From positions 1-7,521 of the forward strand of contig JAGORP010000100.1 in assembly GCA_018062725.1 (NCBI GenBank): a stretch of DNA of 7,521 bases, in the 5' to 3' direction. The DNA is from Flavobacterium sp. Lineage in GTDB: Bacteria; Bacteroidota; Bacteroidia; Flavobacteriales; Flavobacteriaceae. Below, in pieces: positions 1 to 5,037 of this stretch; the first letter of the stretch is position 1; every line of letters begins with the position of its first letter. A program made the translations under genes and the position numbers. The notes beneath the pieces were generated by a model. It had not been told where the DNA came from. It saw only the letters and a program-made list of their open reading frames with translations, and did not search any database.

Positions 1-1
1 T

Positions 2-766
2 TATATGTTGGTGGTTAATGCCTCAAATATTGAAAAAGATTGGAATTGGATTTCGTCACACAATGACTTAGGTGTAGACATGCAAGATCTTTCTGATAAT
101 TATTCTTTGTTGGCGATTCAAGGACCAAAAGCCGCAGAAGCTATGCAATCGTTAACGTCAATTGATTTGATTAACATGCCCTATTATTCTTTTCAAATTG
201 GAGAATTTGCAGGAGTGAAAGACGTAACCGTTTCTGCAACAGGATATACGGGTTCGGGTGGATTCGAAATTTATTTCAAAAATGAAGATGCTGAAACCAT
301 TTGGAACAAAGTTTTTGAAGCCGGTGCTGCTTTCGGAATCAAACCAATTGGATTAGCGGCTCGTGATACCTTACGTTTGGAAATGGGATTCTGTTTGTAC
401 GGAAACGACATCAACGATACTACTTCTCCATTGGAAGCCGGATTGGGTTGGATTACCAAATTTGACAAAGAATTTACCAATTCCGAAAACCTTAAAAAAC
501 AAAAAGAAGCAGGAGTTTCGCGTAAATTAGTCGCTTTCGAATTAACAGAAAGAGGGATTCCGCGTCATGATTATGAAATCGTAGATGCTAACGGAACTGT
601 AATTGGAATTGTAACTTCAGGAACGATGTCACCGTCTATGAATAAAGGAATTGGCCTAGGTTATGTTCCTACAAGTCTATCGGCTGTAGATTCTGAAATT
701 TTTATCAGAATTCGTAAAAATGACATTCCAGCGAAAGTGGTAAAATTGCCATTTTATAAAAAGTAA
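2..766 (+). CDS. gcvT: Glycine cleavage system T-protein (aminomethyltransferase), 5'-truncated by window edge
   Basis: T-protein of the cytosolic glycine cleavage complex. It takes the aminomethyl group from lipoylated H-protein, releases ammonia and makes 5,10-methylene-tetrahydrofolate. The frame is open to the window edge (a Tyr codon at 2-4 precedes the Met at 5), so that Met is internal. About 254 residues of a family of about 360 are present. Counting from the Met at 5, visible family motifs are VVNAS..EKD (3-12; D12 aligns with the catalytic Asp of E. coli T-protein), AIQGP (37-41), TGYTG (79-83), GFEIY (86-90), [10 protein letters not shown] (119-128), SPLEAGLGW (141-149) and TSGTMSPS (204-211). 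The C-terminal barrel is complete and ends in a normal TAA. No other gcv gene is in the window, and the next gene, yebC, has its own promoter. Identity is secure from the motifs; the N-terminus cannot be judged. Confidence 0.96.
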   Translation, partial: YMLVVNASNIEKDWNWISSHNDLGVDMQDLSDNYSLLAIQGPKAAEAMQSLTSIDLINMPYYSFQIGEFAGVKDVTVSATGYTGSGGFEIYFKNEDAETIWNKVFEAGAAFGIKPIGLAARDTLRLEMGFCLYGNDINDTTSPLEAGLGWITKFDKEFTNSENLKKQKEAGVSRKLVAFELTERGIPRHDYEIVDANGTVIGIVTSGTMSPSMNKGIGLGYVPTSLSAVDSEIFIRIRKNDIPAKVVKLPFYKK

Positions 767-779
767 TCAATTTCAATGA

Positions 780-833
780 CAATAACAATAGTAATGTCAA
801 TATGAATCCAATTGGATATTGATATTGTTATTG
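780..833. repeat. Long imperfect inverted repeat downstream of gcvT
   Basis: The arms are CAATAACAATA (780-790) and TATTGTTATTG (823-833), a perfect 11-bp match. Inside them TCAAT (797-801) pairs with ATTGA (818-822) and ATCC (806-809) with GGAT (814-817), leaving an AATT loop. As RNA this would be a long, AT-rich stem with internal bulges. No clean T-tract follows, so it is not a textbook intrinsic terminator. It could still mark or protect the 3' end of the gcvT transcript. Confidence 0.55.
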
Positions 834-853
834 AATTTTGATATTGCTATTGA
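820..853. repeat. Direct repeat, two copies of TGATATTGYTATTGAA, 19-bp period
   Basis: TGATATTGTTATTGAA (820-835) recurs as TGATATTGCTATTGAA (839-854, the last base being one past the feature end), with one difference and a 19-bp period. The first copy also forms the right arm of the inverted repeat at 780-833. The -33 box of the yebC promoter (837-840) lies at the junction of the two copies. The unit is simple, low-GC sequence and may be an expanded intergenic repeat. Confidence 0.6.
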
Positions 854-867
854 AAAATATAAATTTG
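837..867 (+). promoter_or_regulatory. Bacteroidetes-type promoter for yebC
   Basis: A TTTG -33 box (837-840) and a TAAATTTG -7 box (860-867) are separated by 19 bp. This matches the consensus TTTG, about 19-21 bp, TAnnTTTG used by the Bacteroidetes primary sigma factor. Transcription would start at about 872-875, giving a 5' UTR of roughly 25 nt before the ATG at 898. The SRP RNA promoter in this window has the same spacing, which supports the call. yebC is therefore probably transcribed independently of gcvT. Confidence 0.75.
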
Positions 868-897
868 CAATCTGAAAAATAATAAACTCATATAGAA

Positions 898-1608
898 ATG
901 GGAAGAGCGTTCGAATTTAGAAAAGCACGTAAAATGAAACGTTGGTCAGCTATGGCTAAAACGTTTACAAAAATTGGGAAAGATATTGTAATGGCGGTTA
1001 AAGAAGGAGGTCCATCTCCGGAAACCAACTCCCGTTTGAGAGCCGTTATTCAAAATGCCAAAGCGGCTAACATGCCCAAAGACAATGTAGATCGTGCGAT
1101 CAAAAAGGCATCTGACAAAGACACTGCCAACTATAAAGAAGTTTTATTTGAAGGGTATGCCCCTCACGGAATTGCAATTTTAATTGAAACTGCAACCGAC
1201 AATAACAATAGAACAGTAGCAAATATTAGAAGTTACTTCAACAAATGTAACGGACAATTAGGAACGCAAGGTTCGGTTGAATTTATGTTTGATCATACTT
1301 GTAATTTCCGAATTCCTGCTGAAGGACAAGATGTAGAAGAATTAGAATTAGAAATGATCGATTTCGGTGTGGAAGAAATTTTTGCCGATGAAGATGGTAT
1401 TTTGATGTATGCTCCATTTGAAAGTTTTGGTGCGATTCAAAAAGAATTAGAAAACAGAAACATAGAAATTTTATCTTCTGGTTTTGAAAGAATTCCTCAA
1501 ATTACAAAAGAATTGACTGCTGATCAAGTAGCTGATGTTGAGAAATTATTAGAAAAAATTGAAGAAGATGATGACGTAATGAACGTGTATCATACGATGC
1601 AAGAATAA
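898..1608 (+). CDS. yebC: YebC/PmpR (TACO1, DUF28) family protein
   Basis: A 236-residue member of the YebC/TACO1 family, cytosolic. Such proteins were long annotated as DNA-binding transcriptional regulators (PmpR); more recent work on YebC and mitochondrial TACO1 ties the family to translation through polyproline stretches, so the annotation 'transcriptional regulator' should be treated with caution. Length agrees with the family (about 235-250). The N-terminal basic helical domain (about 1-75) has the GRAFEFRKARKMKRW start that I associate with Bacteroidetes members, instead of the AGHSKW start of E. coli YebC. It is followed by KTFTKIGKDI, NMPKDNVDRAIKKA (58-71), FEGYAPHG and ETATDNNNRTVA, all typical. 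The acidic C-terminus ends in the usual pattern EEDDDVMNVYHTM. The Met at 898 is the first in frame and sits about 25 nt after the predicted transcription start. A bidirectional terminator follows directly. Confidence 0.95.
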   Translation: MGRAFEFRKARKMKRWSAMAKTFTKIGKDIVMAVKEGGPSPETNSRLRAVIQNAKAANMPKDNVDRAIKKASDKDTANYKEVLFEGYAPHGIAILIETATDNNNRTVANIRSYFNKCNGQLGTQGSVEFMFDHTCNFRIPAEGQDVEELELEMIDFGVEEIFADEDGILMYAPFESFGAIQKELENRNIEILSSGFERIPQITKELTADQVADVEKLLEKIEEDDDVMNVYHTMQE

Positions 1609-1625
1609 TTACTTCTAGTATAAAA

Positions 1626-1661
1626 CAAAAAAGGCTTGAATTTATTTTCAAGCCTTTTTTT
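1626..1661. terminator. Bidirectional intrinsic terminator between yebC and the transaldolase gene
   Basis: AAGGCTTGAA (1631-1640) pairs perfectly with TTCAAGCCTT (1647-1656) around a 6-nt loop. A run of A precedes it and a run of T follows, so it works on both strands. It ends yebC on plus and the minus-strand epimerase-SDR-GNAT-transaldolase unit. A second, weaker dyad, TTTACTG/CAGTAAA (1671-1688), lies between it and the transaldolase stop codon. Confidence 0.9.
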
Positions 1662-1690
1662 GTTTTCTTTTTTACTGAATCCAGTAAAAA

Positions 1691-2347
1691 CTATTTATTT
1701 CCTTTTTCGAAATCAGCAATGAATTGCGCAATTCCAATATCCGTTAATGGGTGTTTTAACAATCCTGTAATTGCTGATAAAGGTCCTGTCATAACATCGG
1801 CACCAATTTTAGCACAGTTTACAATGTGCATTGTGTGACGTACAGATGCTGCAAGAATTTCAGTTTCAAATCCGTAGTTATCATAAATATCACGAATTTC
1901 TTGAATAAGATTTAAACCATCTGTAGAAACATCGTCTAATCTTCCTAAGAAAGGTGAACAATACGTTGCTCCCGCTTTCGCTGCCAATAATGCTTGACCA
2001 GCAGAAAAGATTAACGTTACATTGGTTTTAATTCCTCTATCTGAAAAATATTTACACGCTTTAATTCCTTCTTTGGTCATTGGTAATTTTACCACGATTT
2101 GCTCGTGTAAGTCGGCCAATTCCTCCCCTTCTTTAATCATGCCTTCCAAATCCATTGCATTTACTTCGGCACTTACATCACCATCTACAATATTACAAAT
2201 GTCAACGTAATGCTTTAAAATATTGTTTTTTCCGGTAATTCCTTCTTTTGCCATTAACGATGGATTAGTGGTAACACCATCTAATACTCCAAGTGCTTGT
2301 GCTTCTTTAATTTGCTCTAAATTGGCAGTGTCAATAAAAAATTTCAT
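1691..2347 (-). CDS. tal: Transaldolase of the TalC / fructose-6-phosphate aldolase family
   Basis: A 218-residue class I Schiff-base aldolase of the short TalC/FSA family, a cytosolic TIM barrel. Family members transfer dihydroxyacetone between sugar phosphates in the pentose phosphate pathway, or cleave fructose 6-phosphate. Visible features are the start [11 protein letters not shown] with D6, GVTTNPSL (24-31), the Schiff-base lysine K87 in VVKLPMT, and ILAASVR (164-170). Length is normal for the family (about 215-220). By eye, against E. coli FSA, the position of Gln59 is Glu (E61 in SAEVNA) and that of Tyr131 is Phe (F133 in SPFLGR). Both are the transaldolase-type residues, so transaldolase activity is the better prediction although the family is often labelled fructose-6-phosphate aldolase. 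It is the last gene of the minus-strand unit, 17 nt after the GNAT stop, and is followed by a strong terminator. Confidence 0.93.
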   Translation of the reverse strand: MKFFIDTANLEQIKEAQALGVLDGVTTNPSLMAKEGITGKNNILKHYVDICNIVDGDVSAEVNAMDLEGMIKEGEELADLHEQIVVKLPMTKEGIKACKYFSDRGIKTNVTLIFSAGQALLAAKAGATYCSPFLGRLDDVSTDGLNLIQEIRDIYDNYGFETEILAASVRHTMHIVNCAKIGADVMTGPLSAITGLLKHPLTDIGIAQFIADFEKGNK

Positions 2348-2364
2348 CTGATTTTATTTAAAAA

Positions 2365-2898
2365 TTATAGTTGTGTACTTGTTAACTTAAACATTATTAA
2401 ATTTTCTGGTTCTTCCGATTCAAAAGCTGTGTTTTGAATAAAATTATATTTTACCAATGCATTTATGGAAGGCTTATTATCTATATCCGTAAAAGCTTCA
2501 ATAGATTGCAAATTTAGTTCATTAAATCCAAAATTAATAACTTTTGACAAGGCTTCTTGCATAAATCCATTGCCCTGAAATTCCGGAGATAATTCATAAC
2601 CTATTTCTGCTGAATTCTTTTCAAAATTAAAATTCCACAAACATATAGAACCTATATTCTGTTTGAACTCTATATTATAAATCATCCAGGTAATTCCTTT
2701 TTTTGCTGCAAAATCGGCAATTCTATCAGTTATAAATTGCTGTACTTGTTCTAAAGTAGATTTTTTTCTACCGATAAATCGATTATTATCTTCATTGTTT
2801 CGAATCTCAAATAAAAAGTCACAATCATGCATTGAAATTTCTTTCAAAATCAATCGCTCAGATTCCAACGTTCTAAATTCATTCGGAAAATGTATCAT
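2365..2898 (-). CDS. GNAT family N-acetyltransferase, RimJ/RimL-like
   Basis: A 177-residue acetyltransferase of the Acetyltransf_3 (RimJ/RimL-like) branch of GNAT; it would transfer an acetyl group from acetyl-CoA to an amine that cannot be named from sequence. The start has the hallmark ESERLILKEI (12-21). Strand 4 with EIGYELSPEFQGNG (98-111) carries the CoA pyrophosphate-binding loop Q108-G-N-G111, in a QGNG form of the Q/R-x-x-G-x-G/A motif. The late motif DNKPSINALVKYNF (140-153), with N141, S144 and the K150-Y151-N152-F153 turn, is also typical. The ATG at 2898 overlaps the SDR stop codon by one base (TAATG), which implies translational coupling with the SDR. Location is cytosolic; there is no signal peptide or membrane segment. 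Possible roles include protein N-terminal or small-molecule acetylation; a substrate would be a guess. Confidence 0.92.
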   Translation of the reverse strand: MIHFPNEFRTLESERLILKEISMHDCDFLFEIRNNEDNNRFIGRKKSTLEQVQQFITDRIADFAAKKGITWMIYNIEFKQNIGSICLWNFNFEKNSAEIGYELSPEFQGNGFMQEALSKVINFGFNELNLQSIEAFTDIDNKPSINALVKYNFIQNTAFESEEPENLIMFKLTSTQL

Positions 2899-3701
2899 TA
2901 CAATTTATAATGATTCATTAACATTTTTTCATAAACCGTATCGGGTAAAATACGTTTTAAAACTATCGAAAACTTTTGCATAAAAGCGCCTACTTTATAA
3001 TGCACTTTTGGATTTGGAGTTTGAATAATTTTATATACTGTCTCAGCCATTACGTTAGGATTACTTCCGCTATCGACATGCGTATTCATTTCATTTAAAG
3101 TCTTTCCATACACATTCTCATACGCCGATCCTTTTATAACGGGTGCATGATAACGTCCGGCAGCAATATTGGTTGCAAAATCGCCAGGAGCAATATTAGT
3201 AAGGTGAATTCCGAATGGTTTGGTTTCCATTCGCATGGCTTCCGTAACCAGCTCAAGCGCACCTTTTGATGCCGAATAAATTCCTCTATATGGCAATCCC
3301 ATATAACCTGCAATCGACGTAATATTAATGATTAATCCTGATTTTTGAGAACGCATTTGTGGTAAAACCGCTTTCATCACTTCAATAGGGCCAAACAAAT
3401 TGGTTTCAAAATTATTTTTGATTTCTTCCGTCGGAATTTCTTCAATCGGTCCGGTAATTCCAACACCTGCATTGTTGATTACTACATCCAAACGACCCGA
3501 TTTTGAAATTACTTCAGCGATAGCGTTTTTAATTGAAGTTACATTTCGAACATCCAAAACTAGTAAAGGAAAAACCGAGTTTGTGATTTTCTCCGGATTT
3601 CGACTAGTGCCGTAAACGATAAAACCTTTCGCGTGCAAAAATTCCCCAATTGATTTTCCAATTCCTGAGGAACCACCTGTAATTAATACTACTTTACTCA
3701 T
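2898..3701 (-). CDS. Short-chain dehydrogenase/reductase (classical SDR)
   Basis: A 267-residue classical SDR that would oxidise or reduce a carbonyl or alcohol with NAD(P)H. Numbered from MSKVV, it has the cofactor loop TGGSSGIG (8-15), D50 in VLDV, NNAG (76-79), and a full catalytic tetrad: N101 (NLFG), S129 (INITS), Y142 and K146 (YSASK). PGDFAT (172-177) follows the active site as expected. GTSRNPEK after the second strand, with R34, hints at NADP(H) preference. The basic C-terminal tail lies beyond the Rossmann core; the substrate is unknown. An in-frame Met at 3725 exists, but its extra residues (LRSSQKH) are encoded by a palindromic repeat remnant, so I take the Met at 3701, which gives the usual SDR N-terminus. 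It sits 49 bp after the epimerase and overlaps the GNAT start by 1 nt. Confidence 0.94.
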   Translation of the reverse strand: MSKVVLITGGSSGIGKSIGEFLHAKGFIVYGTSRNPEKITNSVFPLLVLDVRNVTSIKNAIAEVISKSGRLDVVINNAGVGITGPIEEIPTEEIKNNFETNLFGPIEVMKAVLPQMRSQKSGLIINITSIAGYMGLPYRGIYSASKGALELVTEAMRMETKPFGIHLTNIAPGDFATNIAAGRYHAPVIKGSAYENVYGKTLNEMNTHVDSGSNPNVMAETVYKIIQTPNPKVHYKVGAFMQKFSIVLKRILPDTVYEKMLMNHYKL

Positions 3702-3707
3702 ATGTTT

Positions 3708-3729
3708 TTGTGAGGAACGAAGCAATCTT
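3708..3729 (+). repeat. REP-like palindromic repeat remnant, copy A
   Basis: This 22-bp stretch ends in CGAAGCAATCTT and starts with TTGTGAGGAA. It resembles a dispersed bacterial intergenic repeat of the form CATTGCGAGGAACGAAGCAATC, which I know from many genomes. Translated, such repeats give chance peptides like LRSSQ, exactly what the spurious extension of the SDR reads. Copy B at 4821-4846 shares CGAAGCAATCTT in the opposite orientation. The left palindromic arm here is degenerate (TTGTG rather than ATTGCG). Confidence 0.6.
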
Positions 3730-3750
3730 CTTCCTATTTCTAATTTAAAT

Positions 3751-4746
3751 TTATATTTTAATGTCGATTCCCAAACCTGGTTTATCTGAGATTTCTATTT
3801 TACCATTTATTATTGTACTTCCGTTGGCAATATCGTTGGCTATTAAATTGGCGCCATCCAAATCACAATAATCCACTAATGGCACTAAAGCACAACCTGC
3901 TGAAATTCCGATACTTGACTCGGTCATGCAACCCATCATAATATTAAAATTAAGCTTTCGGGCTTCGGTTATTAATACTAAGGCAGGTGTTAATCCACCA
4001 CATTTAACCAATTTGATATTGATACTTTTATAATGCGGTTGTAAAGAACGTAAATTATTTTGGCTCTGACAATCTTCATCCGCCATCCAATTGGCATATT
4101 TATCACGGATTAAACTAGCATACAAATCGGGTTTCATAGGTTGCTCCAAATAAGTAAATTTCGAAGCAAATTCTTGGTTTTGAAGCCAATTACAATCCAC
4201 TCCATTAAAACTTCCATTCGAATCTAAGGCAATTTCATACGGCAATTGTACTAATCTTTCCACGGAATCCTTACTCAATCCGTTACATTTGACTTTAAAT
4301 TTTGACCAACTCGATTTCTGAATTTTTTCGATTTGATTTTCTATGGAATCAATACTGATAGTAATCGAAGAATCTGGAACAGAATGGGTCGCTATGTTAT
4401 TTAATTCTATAAAACTTTTCCCTTCTAATTTTCCATATAAATCCCAATAGGCACAGTCTAAAGCGGAAGTCAAAAAGGATCCCAAATCTAAATGGAGAAG
4501 AAATGTATAAAACTCCAATGGATATACCATTGGATTCGCTTCTATTACATCCTTACAGCGCTTTACTTTCTGAATCAAATCCTCCAAATTGATTCCATAA
4601 TAATCTATAGCGGTACATTCGCCATAACCAAATTCTCCTTTATGTGATAACGTTACAATTAACGCTTCTCTGAAGGAATAGTTTCCGTATGAAATCGAGA
4701 ATGTTTCTTTAAGCTGTAGTTTTACAATTTGCCAAGATAATTGCAT
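3751..4746 (-). CDS. Dipeptide epimerase (L-Ala-D/L-Glu epimerase-like, enolase superfamily)
   Basis: A 331-residue MLE-subgroup enolase-superfamily enzyme, cytosolic. The predicted reaction is epimerisation of a dipeptide, typically L-Ala-D-Glu to L-Ala-L-Glu during recycling of murein peptides. The capping domain (about 1-115) has YGECTAIDYYG. In the barrel the KxK motif is K151-V-K153, the metal ligands are D175 (ALDSNG), E201 (YLEQP) and D223 (MADED), and the opposite-face lysine is in NIKLVKCGG (K245, with K248 next to it). GCMTESSIGIS (272-282) follows. D295-L-D297 (CDLDGAN) matches the DxD that binds the substrate amino group in B. subtilis Ala-Glu epimerase, which argues against o-succinylbenzoate synthase (MenC); no men genes are nearby. 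The exact dipeptide specificity is not determinable here. It is the first gene of the minus-strand unit; a terminator-like hairpin ends just 18 nt before its ATG, and I find no good promoter between that hairpin and the ATG. Confidence 0.9.
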   Translation of the reverse strand: MQLSWQIVKLQLKETFSISYGNYSFREALIVTLSHKGEFGYGECTAIDYYGINLEDLIQKVKRCKDVIEANPMVYPLEFYTFLLHLDLGSFLTSALDCAYWDLYGKLEGKSFIELNNIATHSVPDSSITISIDSIENQIEKIQKSSWSKFKVKCNGLSKDSVERLVQLPYEIALDSNGSFNGVDCNWLQNQEFASKFTYLEQPMKPDLYASLIRDKYANWMADEDCQSQNNLRSLQPHYKSINIKLVKCGGLTPALVLITEARKLNFNIMMGCMTESSIGISAGCALVPLVDYCDLDGANLIANDIANGSTIINGKIEISDKPGLGIDIKI

Positions 4747-4764
4747 TGAAATTGGGTTTGGTAT

Positions 4765-4795
4765 AAAAATAAAAAATCTCCGCGAATTGGGAGAT
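4765..4795 (-). terminator. Intrinsic terminator or attenuator hairpin just upstream of the epimerase start
   Basis: Read on the minus strand, ATCTCC (4795-4790) pairs with GGAGAT (4781-4776) around an 8-nt loop, and a TTTTTT-A-TTTTT tract follows (4776-4765). The shape is that of an intrinsic terminator acting leftward. It may be a second stop for SRP RNA transcription, or a leader hairpin controlling the epimerase, whose ATG is only 18 nt further on. Confidence 0.7.
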
Positions 4796-4820
4796 AAATA
4801 GTGGAAAGATTAAATCAAAA

Positions 4821-4846
4821 GATTGCTTCGCTATGCTCGCAATGAC
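4821..4846 (-). repeat. REP-like palindromic repeat, copy B
   Basis: On the plus strand the outer arms ATTGC (4822-4826) and GCAAT (4838-4842) are complementary, with an inner GC/GC pair around TAT. On the minus strand it reads CATTGCGAGCATAGCGAAGC and then AATCTT, sharing CGAAGCAATCTT with copy A at 3708-3729 but inverted. Chance translation gives VIASIAKQS, a string often seen where this dispersed repeat is mistaken for coding sequence. It sits between the T8 tract of the SRP RNA and the hairpin before the epimerase. Confidence 0.65.
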
Positions 4847-4855
4847 AAAAAAAAT
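4847..4855 (-). terminator. T8 tract ending the SRP RNA
   Basis: Immediately after the closing CTTGCC arm of the SRP RNA, the minus strand reads A then eight T (4854-4847). The base-paired ends of the RNA followed by a T-run act as an intrinsic terminator, as is usual for small bacterial SRP RNAs. Confidence 0.7.
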
Positions 4856-4950
4856 GGCAAGCGACCTACATCGCACCGCTACAACCGCATACCTTTGCTG
4901 CGTTCCCACCCTGGAGGAGTCTGCAGGAGCTGGTCGTGTAGGACTTGCCG
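4856..4950 (-). ncRNA. ffs: Signal recognition particle RNA, small bacterial type (4.5S-like)
   Basis: This is the RNA of the signal recognition particle, which binds Ffh and targets nascent membrane and exported proteins to FtsY. On the minus strand the ends pair: GGCAAG (4949-4944) with CTTGCC (4861-4856), then CCTACA with TGTAGG. The apical domain reads CAGGGTGGGAACGCAGCAAAGG, given here as two parts: CAGGGTG, then a GGAA tetraloop followed by CGCAGCAAAGG. It corresponds to the E. coli core with GGAA tetraloop and AGCAGCC Ffh-binding loop. Size (about 95 nt) fits the Alu-less small type. A near-consensus promoter lies directly upstream and a T8 tract directly downstream. The exact ends are inferred from pairing and may be off by a few bases. 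Short ORFs across this stretch are coincidental. Confidence 0.93.
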
Positions 4951-4953
4951 GTG

Positions 4954-4984
4954 CAAATATACAATCTTTTTGTATTTTTGCAAA
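4954..4984 (-). promoter_or_regulatory. Bacteroidetes-type promoter for the SRP RNA
   Basis: On the minus strand a TTTG -33 box (4984-4981), a 19-bp spacer and a TATATTTG -7 box (4961-4954) match the consensus exactly. The start of the RNA at about 4950 fits a transcription start 4-6 nt after the -7 box. The perfect match suits a highly expressed stable RNA. Confidence 0.85.
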
Positions 4985-5018
4985 CGCTTTGGTTTATATA
5001 AAAGCCTTTGTATATTGT
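4973..5018 (+). promoter_or_regulatory. Candidate promoter region for the glutaminyl cyclase gene (two weak alternatives)
   Basis: Option one is a perfect -7 box, TATTTTTG (4973-4980), but with no TTTG at a suitable distance upstream; it overlaps the promoter of the divergent SRP RNA. Option two is TTTG (4988-4991), a 19-bp spacer and TATATTGT (5011-5018), good spacing but only 4 of 6 fixed -7 positions correct. Either would give a leader of about 15-55 nt before the ATG at 5038. I cannot choose between them from sequence. Confidence 0.35.
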
Positions 5019-5037
5019 ATTTGTAAATAATTTTAAA

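Noticed and set aside
271..480. Antisense ORF inside gcvT, and similar antisense ORFs inside the SDR, transaldolase and edge gene
   Set aside because: They are shadows of well-identified genes on the other strand, with no recognisable domain and no promoter.
780..854. CRISPR-like repeat array
   Set aside because: Only two direct copies of about 16 bp with a 3-bp gap, low complexity, no spacers and no cas genes.
1671..1688. Extra terminator for the transaldolase gene
   Set aside because: TTTACTG/CAGTAAA is a short, AT-rich stem, and on the minus strand it is followed by A rather than T; the strong hairpin at 1631-1656 explains termination.
3702..3725. Longer SDR start at the Met at 3725
   Set aside because: The extra residues are encoded by the REP-like remnant, and the Met at 3701 gives the standard SDR N-terminus two residues before the first beta strand.
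3751..4746. MenC (o-succinylbenzoate synthase) as identity of the enolase-superfamily gene
   Set aside because: The DLDG motif after the eighth strand suits dipeptide epimerases, and no menaquinone genes are adjacent. Not excluded entirely.
5008..5037. Longer glutaminyl cyclase start at the Met at 5008
   Set aside because: It would put ten non-signal residues before MKKYNF and lies at the expected transcription start region; the lipoprotein signal fits the Met at 5038.
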